Notes: generated by a model from the sequence alone, not told the origin. A DNA stretch of 64,000 nt from an archaeon (GCA_020057405.1 JAGVFW010000003.1:124001-188000); one strand, 5' to 3'. Shown: positions 28,526 to 40,600, counted from the first letter of the stretch. A program made the numbers and translations.

Positions 28526-29005
28526 ATGAAAATCGTTTATGCCCGGTTAGGAGTTTTGCTGCTAATCCTGGCCGCAGGCGTTTTTGCAATGCCGCTTTCA
28601 AAACCAATTGACGAGCCCTGCCCGGCTCAAATTGCTGACTTTGGTGACGGCATGATTCAAGGCTGCGCCATTGAAGTTCCCAAGCCCGACTACGTAGTGC
28701 AGTGGATTCGCATCGACCACGTCAACAACACGGGCTTCGTGCACATCCAGGCGCTAACAGTCAACATCGGCGCTGACGCGGCTCAATCATCGCAAACTAA
28801 ACTTACAGCCACTGAATACAACGGACTCGACTACTCAGTCAGCTTTGATGTCCCGCCATTGCCCCACGGCGGCTATTCGCTCCACGAGCTCTACTACAAG
28901 TGCAGCTACAAAGTCACGGTCCATGGCCTAGCCGACGCGCAGGGCAACATCGACGAGGAAAGCGAGACGAACAACGGGAATTCCGCGTCGGGCCGTTGCG
29001 CATAA
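28526..29005 (+). CDS. Exported protein, CARDB-like fold
   Basis: N-terminal signal peptide (LGVLLLILAAGVFA) and CARDB-like pattern ending NIDEESETNNGNS. Confidence 0.65.
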   Translation: MKIVYARLGVLLLILAAGVFAMPLSKPIDEPCPAQIADFGDGMIQGCAIEVPKPDYVVQWIRIDHVNNTGFVHIQALTVNIGADAAQSSQTKLTATEYNGLDYSVSFDVPPLPHGGYSLHELYYKCSYKVTVHGLADAQGNIDEESETNNGNSASGRCA

Positions 29006-29084
29006 AAACCATTAAATCCCCTCTTTCACATTAATTGTTTCGCTAGTTCTTTGAGCTAGCCCGAAGATATAAGGGCAAATTGTG

Positions 29085-32000
29085 ATGCAGGAATTCGGCC
29101 AGTATGGCCGTGAGTTGGAAAAGTCAGTGCTTGCCTACTGGCAAGAAAAACAGATTCCGCAAAAACTTTCTTCTCAGCGCAAGGGCGCGAAAAAGCACGT
29201 CGTGCTTGACGGCCCGCCTTACGTCAATGCACTGCCGCACGCTGGCCATGTGCTCACGACAACGTCGAAAGACATTTGGACGCGCTTGGCGTACATGCGG
29301 GGCTTTGACGCCCACATTCAACCCGGCTTTGACTGCCACGGCCTGCCAATCGAAGTCATGGTAGAGAAAGAACTCGGAATCAAGAGCAAGCGCGAGATTC
29401 TTGAGATGGGCATCGAGAAGTTCGACGCGGCCTGCCTTGCGAAAGTCACCAACAACGAGGGCGCGTGGATGAACTACTACCGAGAGCTTGGGGCATGGCG
29501 CGCATACTTTGAGCCCTACTTCACTTACAAGCCGTCCTACATCCAAAGCGTGTGGTGGGCGTTCAAGCAATGGCACGATGCGGGCATGATTACAGAAGGC
29601 GAGCGCAGCATCCACTGGTGTTCCCACTGCGAGACGGCGCTCGCGGGTTATGAAGTGAGCGACAGCTACGCACAGCGTTCGGACCCGGGGCTTTACGTCA
29701 AGTTCAAGGTAAAGGGCGCGGAAAACGAGTTTCTCCTAGTGTATACGACCACGCCTTGGACTTTGCCGGCAAATGTCGCGATTGCGGTTAAGGGAGATGC
29801 CGAGTACGTCAAGGCGAAAGTCGGCGGCACGGTCCTCATCCTCGCTAAGGCGCTTGCGGAAAAAGTTTTGAAGGAAAAGGCCGGCGTTGACTACGAAGTC
29901 GTCTCGACAATCCGGGGAAGCGACCTTGACGGCGTGGAGTACGAACCGCTTTTCGGGTGCGCAAGCCAAAAGAAAATCGGGGAGAATCCAAAGGCCCGAC
30001 GCGTTTACTTGAGCATCCAGTTGATGTCGAGGAAAAAATACAACAAGCACGTGAAAAAAGACGAGGCTGGCGGCAAGGACGCAACCGCCGTTCTTGACGG
30101 CAAGAAAGAGGAGGGCGAACTGGCCGCTTCGGCAAGCGCTCCTTCGTCTGAATTCGAGGAGTTCGTCACACTTTCTGAAGGAACGGGTCTTGTGCACTGC
30201 GCTCCCGGCCACGGCACTACTGACTTTGTCTTTGGCAAGCACTATGGGCTGCCTGCCGCCTCGCCTGTCGACGAGCGCGGGCTCTTTACGGCGGACGTCG
30301 AGCAGTGGCAGGGGCAGTACGTCAAGAAGGCTGACAAGGAAATTTCGGCTTTTCTTGACGGCAACGGCAGCCTCTTCCACCAAGAGACGATAACGCACAG
30401 CTACCCGCTTTGCTGGCGCTGCAAGACGCCGCTTCTCTTCCGCCTTAGCCCGCAGATTTACCTTAGCATCGACGCGGTGCGCGAGAAGATGCTTGAGGCG
30501 AATGGCAAGACTCACTGGATGCCGCCGTTTGGCGAGGACGCGTTTGGCAACTGGGTCGCTGGGGCGCAGGACTGGTGCATATCACAACAGAGGTTCTGGG
30601 GCACGCCGATTCCGCTTTGGAAGTGCGGAAAGTGCGGTGCGAAAAAGGTTATCGAGAGCTTAGCCGAACTCAGGCTGTCCGCGGTGAAGGACCCGGGCGT
30701 GCTCACTGACTTGCACAGGCACGCGATTGACGGCATCGAGCTAAAGTGCGGCGAGTGCGGTTCGCCGATGAAGCGCGTGCCCGACATTTTCAACGTATGG
30801 ATTGACTCTGGCCTGGCGTTCATTGCAAGCCACGGCTATCCTTTTGCCAACAAGGAATTGGCGGAAGAGCTGATGCCCGTGAATTTGGTGTGCGAGAGCC
30901 AGGACCAAATCAGGGGTTGGTTCTATGCCCTGCAGTTCACTTCGTTTGCAACTTTCGGCCGGCCGGCGTTTAAGGAGTGCGCGGTGATGGGCTGGGTTGT
31001 CGACGAGAAGGGCGAGAAGATGAGCAAGAGCTTGGGCAACGTCGTTGACGCGCAAAAGGCAATCGATACGCTTGGCGCGGATGCGCTAAGGCTCTACTAC
31101 TGCAGCGACGTTGCGCCGTGGAATGTCCACAGGTTTTCGTTCACTAACGCGAAGGAGAGCCAACGCAACCTCAACATCCTGCTTAACACGCTCAAGTTTT
31201 ACAAAATGTACGCACCCGACGGGTTTGTGCCGGTTGAAGTGAGCGCCAAGACGGCGGGGCTTAGGCCAGAGGACAAGTGGATTCTCTCGCGGCTCAACAC
31301 TGTTGCGGGGCAGGCCAACTCGCGCCTAGACGAGTTCGAGTTCCACACTGCGGGCAGGCTGCTCGTTGACTTTGTCGTAAACGACTTTTCGCGCTGGTAT
31401 GTCAAGCTTGCCCGCGACAGGGTTGCCGTTGAGGCAGAGGAAGGAGACAGGAGGGTTTGCTTGAGTGTCATGCGACACGCGCTCTTGCAGGCAAGCAAGT
31501 TGCTTGCGCCAATCACGCCCTTTCTTAGCGAATACTCATACGGCCAGCTAAACGGAGGGCTCGAGAGCGTTCACTTTGAAAGGTACCCGAAGTCGATTGA
31601 GGGCGCTAGCGACGAGGAGCTTGAGGAGCACATGGCAATTGCGATGGCTGCCTCAGAAGCTGCGGCAAGCGCTCGTCAGGAGGCGGGCGTGAAGTTGCGC
31701 TGGCCGCTTGGCCGCCTCGTCGTCACGGGCGATGCGGGCTTGAGCAAGGCGGTCGAAGGGTTTGCATCCCTGCTCTCAACACAGGCTAATGTTCTGCAGG
31801 TGAGCTATTCGCAGGTTCCGCCTGCAGGTGGCAAGTGGGTGAGCCGCGAGATTACGGCAGGGGAAAAGACGGTGACGGTGTTGCTTGACTGCGAAATGAC
31901 TGAAGACTTGCGGATGCAGGCGCTTTTGCGCGAGCTCGTGCGCGCGGTCCAGGAGAGCCGCAAGCAAAATGGCCTCAACGTGCGCCAGAGGATTGTCGTC

Positions 32001-32186
32001 TCGGTTGCATCGCCCCAGAGCTCGGTTGCGGAATTTTTGAGGAAGAACGCCGGGCTTTTGGCGCGGGAAGTTGGCGCCGGCTCTGTCGGCATCGTCGAGG
32101 AAGCGAAGCTAGTTGGAGCGTTCTCGGCATCGGCCTCCATTGACGAGAAAGCAACGGTGAAGGCGCGCTATTCTGTTTCCGGCTAG
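29085..32186 (+). CDS. ileS: Isoleucyl-tRNA synthetase
   Basis: DGPPYVNALPHAGHVLTTTSKDIWTRLAYMRGF, CHGLPIEVMVEKELGI, GEKMSKSLGNVVD. Confidence 0.95.
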   Translation: MQEFGQYGRELEKSVLAYWQEKQIPQKLSSQRKGAKKHVVLDGPPYVNALPHAGHVLTTTSKDIWTRLAYMRGFDAHIQPGFDCHGLPIEVMVEKELGIKSKREILEMGIEKFDAACLAKVTNNEGAWMNYYRELGAWRAYFEPYFTYKPSYIQSVWWAFKQWHDAGMITEGERSIHWCSHCETALAGYEVSDSYAQRSDPGLYVKFKVKGAENEFLLVYTTTPWTLPANVAIAVKGDAEYVKAKVGGTVLILAKALAEKVLKEKAGVDYEVVSTIRGSDLDGVEYEPLFGCASQKKIGENPKARRVYLSIQLMSRKKYNKHVKKDEAGGKDATAVLDGKKEEGELAASASAPSSEFEEFVTLSEGTGLVHCAPGHGTTDFVFGKHYGLPAASPVDERGLFTADVEQWQGQYVKKADKEISAFLDGNGSLFHQETITHSYPLCWRCKTPLLFRLSPQIYLSIDAVREKMLEANGKTHWMPPFGEDAFGNWVAGAQDWCISQQRFWGTPIPLWKCGKCGAKKVIESLAELRLSAVKDPGVLTDLHRHAIDGIELKCGECGSPMKRVPDIFNVWIDSGLAFIASHGYPFANKELAEELMPVNLVCESQDQIRGWFYALQFTSFATFGRPAFKECAVMGWVVDEKGEKMSKSLGNVVDAQKAIDTLGADALRLYYCSDVAPWNVHRFSFTNAKESQRNLNILLNTLKFYKMYAPDGFVPVEVSAKTAGLRPEDKWILSRLNTVAGQANSRLDEFEFHTAGRLLVDFVVNDFSRWYVKLARDRVAVEAEEGDRRVCLSVMRHALLQASKLLAPITPFLSEYSYGQLNGGLESVHFERYPKSIEGASDEELEEHMAIAMAASEAAASARQEAGVKLRWPLGRLVVTGDAGLSKAVEGFASLLSTQANVLQVSYSQVPPAGGKWVSREITAGEKTVTVLLDCEMTEDLRMQALLRELVRAVQESRKQNGLNVRQRIVVSVASPQSSVAEFLRKNAGLLAREVGAGSVGIVEEAKLVGAFSASASIDEKATVKARYSVSG

Positions 32187-33991
32187 TTGTCGTAAGTGTA
32201 GCTAGTTTTCTTCTTGTAGAGGTAATACCCGCCCGCCGCTACTGCAATTAGTACGACTAGCCCGAGGATTACCAGCGGGTCTATTGAAAGACCGCCCTGT
32301 TGGGGAACGGGAGTGGCGGTAGAGGCAAGCGTGGCCTGCAGTGACGCTTCTGCTTCCTTAAGCTTGGTAATCGCGGCAGTGTAGTCGCCGCTTGAGGCCA
32401 AGCCTTCTGCAACTGAAATTATCGACTCGACGTCTGCGGTGAACAGGCGTTTTTCCTTCAGTTGGGCCAAAAGCGCCTCGACAACCTGCTTTTCGGAATC
32501 GTAGTCCTGCTTGGCTGATGGCTTGGGCGTGACTGAAGCTTGGGGGGTTGCGTTCAGTGAGGGGGTGGGTGTTGGCGTTACTGAAGGCCGGGGGGTGGGG
32601 GTCGGGATTGGCGTCGGGGCGGGCGTGGGGGATGGCGTGACGGATGGTGCCCCGCCGCTTGTCGGACCGTAGACCGTGCGCTTTGCGGTTTTGTTCATGT
32701 TGCCGGCGGAATCGCTGGCGTAGACTGCGAATGAGGCGCTTCCTGCAGTGGCGATTGTCTTGTTGGTGATGAAATAGGGGCTGCCGGCGGGGAGGTTCTG
32801 GAGTTCGGCAGTGTAGTTGATGCCGTTAAGCTCGAGTGTGACGGTGCTGCGGAATGCGTCTGAGATGCTGGTGTTGATTACTAGAGTCGTTGTCGCAAGC
32901 GTGGTGCCGTCAGCCGGCGTTTCTTGCGTGAAGGCGACGCGGGGGGCTTTTGAGTCGGTGATTAGTGAGTAATTGGTTGGAGCAAAAGCGCAGCCTGTTG
33001 CGGTGCAGGCAAGCGCGTTCCAGACGACGAGGGCTTCTGAAGGCGGGCTTGTGACTGAGACTGTGTGCGTTGAGCCCGCAAGCGTGGCATTCGAGGTCGT
33101 TGCCGCCCAGGTGCCCGAAAAGTTCGAGTAGAGCGTGAAGTTTACGGCGTTTGCTGCAGTGATTGTGAAAAGTATGGCCTGGCTTGGAGTCGAAGCGCCG
33201 CTTGAGGGGCTGACGAGTGAGACGCTAGGCAGTTCGGCAACGGTGATGAAAATGCCGGAATAGTTTGCGCAGTTGCCGGCAACGTCGCACAATTGGTGCA
33301 CCAGGTCGTAGGTGCCTGAGGGGAGGGAAGCGAAGCCAGTGCTGACTGCAGAGCCGTTTGAGACGCTGGAGTTTGCAGCGCGGGCCATTGCCGAGCCGTT
33401 TGAGTGGACTGCGAACACGGTTGTTGCCGAAACGCCGGAGAGGGCGTCGCCGGGAGTGAAGGTGACTGAAAAGCCGCCCGCCGCATTTGAGTTGTTTGAA
33501 GGTGCGGTTGAGGCGAAGTAGTTTGGCGCAGTCGAGTCTATTGTGAGGGTGTTGTTGGATGCTGCAAACGCGCTTGAGTCGTTGGTCGAGACGTTTGCGT
33601 TCCACAGAAAAGTGCCTTCAGGCATGTTGACTGAAATCGAGCTTGCGGTGAGGTCGGAAAGCGGGGAGGAGTTGGTTGAGTTGGCGGCCCAAGCTATTGC
33701 CGGAATGCCTGGGGCGAGGGAGGAGGTGTTGGTGAAGTATAGTTCTGCAGTCCAGAAGCTGCAGCATGGGTCGGCCTCGTCGGGAGTGAAGGAAAACGAC
33801 ACTGCCGAAGTTGCCTGCACCGCGCCGTTTGAAGGAGAAGACAAGCTTACGGTGACGGGGGATGCGAAAACAAGTGTTGCGAGCAGAAGGAACGCGGCGA
33901 CAAAAGAGAACCTCAAGACAACCAACTCCACCAGATGCTGAAACAAGAACGAAGAGTAACAATCTCGCAAGGTAATATAATTGTTTTGCAA
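32183..33991 (-). CDS. Surface protein with Ig-like repeat, Pro/Thr linker, helical segment and C-terminal TM anchor
   Basis: Signal peptide LRFSFVAAFLLLATLVFA; repeat APNYFASTAPSNNSN...HQLCDVAGNCANYSG; linker PSVTPSPTPAPTPIPTPTPRP; TM LVILGLVVLIAVAAGGYYLYKKK. Start uncertain (GTG at 33931 possible). Confidence 0.8.
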   Translation of the reverse strand: MQNNYITLRDCYSSFLFQHLVELVVLRFSFVAAFLLLATLVFASPVTVSLSSPSNGAVQATSAVSFSFTPDEADPCCSFWTAELYFTNTSSLAPGIPAIAWAANSTNSSPLSDLTASSISVNMPEGTFLWNANVSTNDSSAFAASNNTLTIDSTAPNYFASTAPSNNSNAAGGFSVTFTPGDALSGVSATTVFAVHSNGSAMARAANSSVSNGSAVSTGFASLPSGTYDLVHQLCDVAGNCANYSGIFITVAELPSVSLVSPSSGASTPSQAILFTITAANAVNFTLYSNFSGTWAATTSNATLAGSTHTVSVTSPPSEALVVWNALACTATGCAFAPTNYSLITDSKAPRVAFTQETPADGTTLATTTLVINTSISDAFRSTVTLELNGINYTAELQNLPAGSPYFITNKTIATAGSASFAVYASDSAGNMNKTAKRTVYGPTSGGAPSVTPSPTPAPTPIPTPTPRPSVTPTPTPSLNATPQASVTPKPSAKQDYDSEKQVVEALLAQLKEKRLFTADVESIISVAEGLASSGDYTAAITKLKEAEASLQATLASTATPVPQQGGLSIDPLVILGLVVLIAVAAGGYYLYKKKTSYTYDN

Positions 33992-33994
33992 TCG

Positions 33995-34600
33995 TCAGGC
34001 AATCTGGCGTGCCAGGTCGTCGAAACCGCGGCGCTCTATTGCGCTTGCGAAAACGACCGACTCGGGCTTGTCGCGGCTGGGCGCGAACAAGTTTGACTTT
34101 GCGCGCTTGACGGACTCGGCCTTGTTTAGAACAGGCACTACTGGCTTTTCGCACGCGCTTGAAAGCAGCGCGCACGTTTTTTCGAAAAGCGCGTAGTCGC
34201 TTGCGCGGGAGGCGTCGGCGACGTAGACTACTTTGTCGGCGTGCTCAAGCACGCTTTTGCCTGCGGCGAAGAGTAGGGAATCTAGGGGCGCGCGCAAGTC
34301 GAGGAGAGTCACTTCAGTGCCGGCATCGCGCAGTTCGCGCCAGACGCGTTTATCCTCAATTGCCTCAAGCAGCGCAAGTTCGCACGCGCGTTCCTGGTTG
34401 CCGCCGGCCTTTTTTGAAAATGCTTTTGCGGGAAAATGCTTGCGGATGTCGAAGTCGGGAGAGTAGGGCGGGCGCTTTGCCGCGGGGTCGAAGTTGGCGA
34501 TTGCGCAGCTAATTCCGCGCTTTTGCAAAAACTTGCTAAAGGAAAAGCACAGCGAGCTCTTGCCCGAACCGCTCTGGCCGCAGACTGCAATCACGCGCAT
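33995..34600 (-). CDS. P-loop NTPase, GPN-loop GTPase-like
   Basis: Walker A CGQSGSGKSSL, NFDPAAKRPPYSPDFDIR (GPN-family NxDPA), VVYVADASRASDYALF, NKAE. Confidence 0.7.
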   Translation of the reverse strand: MRVIAVCGQSGSGKSSLCFSFSKFLQKRGISCAIANFDPAAKRPPYSPDFDIRKHFPAKAFSKKAGGNQERACELALLEAIEDKRVWRELRDAGTEVTLLDLRAPLDSLLFAAGKSVLEHADKVVYVADASRASDYALFEKTCALLSSACEKPVVPVLNKAESVKRAKSNLFAPSRDKPESVVFASAIERRGFDDLARQIA

Positions 34601-34628
34601 GGTTTCAACACCAAATCACTCGAATACA

Positions 34629-34636
34629 TTTAAATA
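34629..34636 (+). promoter_or_regulatory. Possible TATA element for the ~2190-aa surface protein gene
   Basis: TTTAAATA 38 nt upstream of the ATG at 34674; motif match only. Confidence 0.35.
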
Positions 34637-34673
34637 TCCGGGTTGATTAGTGTTTGCAGTGGTTCTATTGGGG

Positions 34674-37600
34674 ATGCGTTCTGGCAAAGCTACTTTATTT
34701 TTCATAGGTATTCTGTTCGTCGCGTCGGTTGCCTTCGCAACCCAATTGAATGTCCTGCTAGTCTTTCCGGCTAACAACACTAACGCAAGCGCCACTACGG
34801 TGAACTTCGTGTTCACTCCAATTAACCAGAACTCGACTTTAGGGGAGGGATTGGAAAACTTTTCTGGCGCCACAGTATGGATAACCAACACCACGGCGCT
34901 GCCTGTAGGCGTCAGCGGCCTCGTCTGGGGAGTTGCTAACAACACGAACGCTTCGGACTTGCAGAACGCAACCCAGGCGACGATAACTGCCGGGCTCTAC
35001 CAGGGCCGCTATTCTTGGAACATCAACGTTTCCACAAACGCCACTTCCAACTTTTCGCAAGCCAACTATACGTTCACCATTGACAACACCGCGCCGGGTT
35101 ACTTTGCCTCAATCCTGCCGCTAAACGGATCCAACCAATCAAGCACGGCAGTAGACATCAGCTTTGTGCCCGGAGATGGGTTTACAGGCGTTGCGAACAC
35201 CACAGTTTGGGCAACTTCAACGGGCCCGCAGACAGCAAGCTTTTCAAACACCACCTGGATTTTGAACGGCACGCCCGTGACCGGCGGTCTTGTCGGTTTG
35301 GCTGCCGGCAGGTACAACCTCACCTACCAGCTTTGCGACTTTGCCAACAACTGCGCCAACTTCACCGGAGTCTTCTTCACAATAGACAACGTCAACCCCG
35401 GCTACTTCGTTTCCGTCAGCCCGACGAACAACACCAACCAGTCAAGCCCGTTCGTCAACGTAAGCTTCGTACCCGGCGACGCCTTCACTGGCGTCACAAA
35501 CACTACCGTGTGGGCGCGTTCGGCGGGTTTTGGCGCGCACTTCACCAACACCTCAGTCACCAACGGCACTCAAGTCACCGGCGGTTTCGCAGGCCTGACT
35601 AACGACGCCTACAACCTTACTTACCAATTGTGCGACTGGGCGAACAGCTGCGCCAACTTCACCGGCGTGTTCGTCATTGTCGACAACACCAACCCCACCT
35701 ATTTGCCAATCAGCCCGACAAACAACAGCAACCAGTCCGCCAATTCCATTAACGTAAGCTTTGTTCCATTCGACGGGCTCGCCGGAGTAGCAAACACGAC
35801 GGTTTGGCTGCGCAACACTACAGGCTTCGATCGTCACTTCACCAACACGAGCATTGCCAACGCGACGCTCGTGAGCGGCGGGTTCTTGCCGTTGTCTGAA
35901 AGCGTTTACAACTTCACTTACCAGTTGTGCGACTGGCCGGGCAACTGCGCAAACTACACGGGCGTATTCACAACTATCGACTTTACTAACCCCGGCTACT
36001 TCGTGCCAGTCACGCCCGCGAACAACACCAACCAGTCAAGCGCCTTCGTCAACGTCAGCTTCGTGCCAGGGGACGCGCTCACCGGAGTCGCTAACACCAC
36101 AGTCTGGGCAAACAGCAGCGTGACGGGAATTACACGCCACTTCACCAACACGACTGTAACCAACGGCACGCTCGTCACAGGCGGGTTCGCGGGGCTGGGG
36201 GCAGCCACCTACAACTTTACTTACCAATTGTGCGACTGGGCGAACAACTGCGCAAACTACACTGACACAGTAGTTACGGTCTTAGGCGACGTTTCGCCGC
36301 CCGGCTACTTCGTCTCAGTCAAGCCGTCCGGCTATCAGGCTTCCACTTTCGTCAACGTCAGCTTCGTGCCCGGCGATGCGTTTACGGGAGTGACCAACAC
36401 TACGGTGTGGCTCGGTTTTGTGGCAAACGCGACGATATTCCGCAACTTTGACAACACTAGTGTCGTCAACGGTACGCTCGTAAACGGCGGTTTTGTCGGC
36501 GTCGGCACCGGCAACTATAGCCTGACTTACCAATTGTGTGACACTACCGGCAACTGCGCGAACTTCACCGGCGGCTCCAACGTTACTGTTGACACCAGCG
36601 CGCCGAACTACATCGTAGTCGATGCGCCAGTCAACAACAGCAACCAGTCGGCAACAGGCATTGGCTTCTACTTCACGACCGGTGACGCGTTTACTGGAGT
36701 GGACAACGTCACGGCATGGCTGTTCAACGCGACCGACACAGTTTATATCTCTACATCCTTAGCTTCCGGCGGCAACCTCAACAACACACCCTACGCTTCG
36801 AGCTTCCCAAGCGTGGGCGCGGGCCCATACAACATTACTTTCCGGTCCTGCGACTTTGCCAACAACTGCGCGAACTTGTCCACCTCGTTTGTCACAGTTG
36901 ACCCGCAGCCGCCCGGCTACTTCGTATCCATTAGCCCCACCAACAACAGCAACCAGTATGTCGGCTTCGTCAACGTAAGCTTCGTGCCAGGCGATGCACT
37001 AACCGGCGCGGCCAACACAACCGTATGGCTGCGTAACTCAACCGGCGCGTTTACCTCCAGCTTTACCAACTCAACAGTCACCAACGGCACTCAAGTCACC
37101 GGCGGTTTCGCGGGCCTGACTAACGGCGCCTACAATCTCACTTACCAGCTTTGCGACCTCGCAAACACCTGCGCCAACTTCACAGGCGTGTTCTTCACAG
37201 TCGACACCCAAGCGCCCGGCTACTTTGTCTCAGTCAAGCCATCAGGCTACCAGGCCTCCACTTTCGTCAACGTCAGCTTCGTGCCGGGAGACGCGCTAAC
37301 CGGCGTGGCCAACACCACGGTGTGGCTCGGCTTTGTGGCAAACGCGACAATCTTCAGAAGCTTTACCAACACTAGCGTTGTCAACGGCACTCTCTTGACG
37401 GGCGGTTTTGCCGCAGTTGGCACCGGCAACTATAGCCTGACTTACCAATTGTGCGACGCGGTCGGAAATTGCGCCAACATCACCGGCGGCTCCAACGTCA
37501 CAGTCGACACTGACGCGCCCAACTACGTCGTGGTCTCTGCGCCGGTCAACAACAGCAACCAGTCGAATATTACTATTAATTTCAATTACGTTGCCGGCGA

Positions 37601-40600
37601 TGCGTTTACGGGAATAGACAACCTCTCCAATTATCTTCGCAATGAATCAGGCGTCATAGCCTTCAGCGGGGCTTCTTCCTCGGGCGGCAACGCCAACAAC
37701 ACGCCCACAATTGGCTACTTTGAGAACTTGGCTGCAGGCAGGTACAATCTTACTTTCGGGGCCTGCGACTTTGCCGGCAACTGCGCAAACCTGACAACCT
37801 CGTTTGTCACAGTTGACCCGCAGCCGCCCAACTATTTCGTCTCAGTACTGCCGGGGCAGAACCACCGCAACCAGACTGCTTCGTTCATCAACGTGACTTT
37901 CGTGCCAGGCGATGCGCTTAGCATGATGGCGAACACCACGGTTTGGCTTGGCTTAACCAACGGCACGCTCCTTGGCCACTACACCAACGCAAGTGTGGAG
38001 AACGGCACGACGGTCGTAGGCGGGTTTGTTGGTTTGCCTGAAGGAAATTATCTCGTAACGCACCAATTGTGCGACCTCGCAAACAACTGCGCCAACTACT
38101 CAACGGCAGTCACAATAGACAACAGCGGGCCTGCGGGATTGTGGAGCAACCTGACCGGCCAGGGCGCCCAGCTGCAGATGATGCTTGGGCAAAACGGCGC
38201 GACTTTCACGCAATTCGTTGGGCTAAGGCGGGCAAAGCCGGTTGTCAACAACGCGACATTCATGGTCGCGCTCACTGATGCCGGGAGTGGAGTCCAGACC
38301 GTGACGGTTTCAAACGGCACGCCGGCGAGGACTGGTTTTGCGGGCCTCACGGTGGCCGCGGTTCTGCACTCGCGAACGGCAAGCGGGTCGGTATGGAACG
38401 CAACCTTAAACGTTAGCAACTTCAGCGAAGGATTCCAGAACTTCACGCTCACCGCAACTGACTTTGCGAGCAATTCGCAGTCGATGAACTTAAGCGGCAA
38501 TGGGGCGGGCGGTCTTTTCGAGACGAACTACGACTTTATGGCCGAAGCGGGCGTTCCGGGCTTGGGCGCGTTTTACGTGGACAACTACCCCACAGTCCAG
38601 GGCATCGTGTTCAGCACGCTTACTTCGAGTGCGCTTAACGGGTCGAACATCGCCACAGACGGCTATGCGGTAAACATCACGGTTCAGGAAAACGCATTCG
38701 GCCAGCCGCCGTCGTACGCGCAGTCGTTTACGGTCAACAGCCAAGGCGAGTTCTTCATCGACGTGATTGACGAACGGGCGCGCGCGAATGCCAACTCATT
38801 CGGCCAGGGCGGCCAGCCCCCGACGCTCTATAACTATATAGTACGCGTAAAGGGCCTCAACAACCAAGTGAGTTTTGCCTCGCCCAACCTGCCGCCAATG
38901 CCAATTGGCGTTCCCGGCATGGGCATTCCCGGCATGCCGGTCAGCGGAAGGAACTTGTACGTCGTGCCTGCAGAAACGCTTAACATCGCGGCGTCAAACG
39001 GCACGCACTGCACTTCGTTCTATGGAATGATTCTCGACCAGCGCAGCGGCATTCCTTACGCTTTCTTCGACAACCGCAGCGCATATACGCCAACGCCGTG
39101 CCAGTTCGTCGAGGCAATAGTGCCGGCAAACCGCAACTTCACCATCACGCTTGGCAACGAAGCCCAGGGCGGCGGCTATAGCTTCCCGGCAAGGACGGTT
39201 GCAGTCACGACCGAGAACATCAGCACCACAAACGCACAGCTTGGCCAGTATAACGGTAGCAATCTCACCGTGACAATCAACACGAGCTTCATCATCATCG
39301 AATCGGCAGGCAACTGGAGCGTGAACAATGGCACGCTGTCGTCACCGGCTGCAAGCAACTTGAGCAACGTTCAAGTCAACTACACGCGCTTCCAGATTCA
39401 GATGGTCGCCGGCCCAAGCGGATTTATCCCGCCTGCAGTGCCCATGCTCAAGCTAAACGCTGTCGAAACCAACGCAAGCGGCGGATGGAACACGAGCCTT
39501 CCGAGCGGCTCGCCTTACCTAGCGTCCGTCTTCGGCCACAGCGGGCCGACTGATTCAACCGGCAATTACTTCATGGGCTTCGTAGTCGTGCCCGGCCCGA
39601 CGTTTAACGACAATCTCGCCACTGCAGTCAACCAGAGCATCACGCTCTACCGCATGGCGGGCGTTTTCCGGGGAACTTCCGCAAGCGACCCGTTCGGGTT
39701 CAACACGAGCAAGACGCGCATCCAATTCGTTGACGATAATGGCACGCTGATTACGCAAAACCAACAGGGCCAGCAGGCCAATGACATCAACGTCGAGGTT
39801 GAGACCAACTACAGCGGCGTTCAAATGAGGCGGCAGTACCGCACGCAAGGACAGGCGTCGGTCGACGTGCCGCTGCTTGCAGGCGAGCCGGTGAAAATAA
39901 AGGTGTTTGCAGGCGGGTTCATGCCCATCCAGCGGCTCTTTTCAGGCACGCTTGTCACTGCCAACGACACGCTTAACGTCACGCTGCAAAAGCCCTCGAT
40001 GAGGCCGCCGCGCAATGGCGGGCAGGAGAACAGCTCGTTTATTAGCGGGGTGCAAATCGAGTTCGTCACTTACAACTCCACCTGCAATCGGCCCTCGCCG
40101 CCCAACTCATGCTACCTCTCGAACATAAACTCGAACTTCCGCGTCGAGGGCGGCAGCGCACAACAGTTTGACTCACAGAATTTCGTCATGGGCGGCACGC
40201 AGAACATCCTCATCAAGGACAACAACACGAACACTAGCGTACTCATCATCGGCCTGTCGATGGACCAGAGCAGCATTCCAAACATGGAGTTCGACACCAA
40301 CCCAATCCAGCAATCCCAGAACGGAAGCGCGCAGGTAAGGCGGTTCGGCAGCCTCGTCCCAAGCAACTCCATCGAGTCAGCATGGCTGGCAACGCCCTAC
40401 AACGCAAGCGCAATCAACGAGAGCCTGAACTTCAGCATCGACATCCCCTACCTTTACGACGATGACGGGAACCTCGCGTGGAACGTAAGCGCTAACACGA
40501 GTTCGCAAGTACCATCGCAATACCAGGACTATTCGGCCTATTACCCGGGCATTGCGACCAACGCCAGCTACCTCAAAGGCATCCAGTGCTTTGCGCTTAA

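Noticed and set aside
29042-29060. Hairpin GCTAGTTC-TTT-GAGCTAGC upstream of ileS
   Set aside because: Considered as a T-box-like regulator, but T-boxes are bacterial and no other T-box elements are visible; may be a simple terminator.
35089-38126. Possible CRISPR array
   Set aside because: The ~300-bp periodic units are in-frame protein repeats with no short identical repeat/spacer structure.
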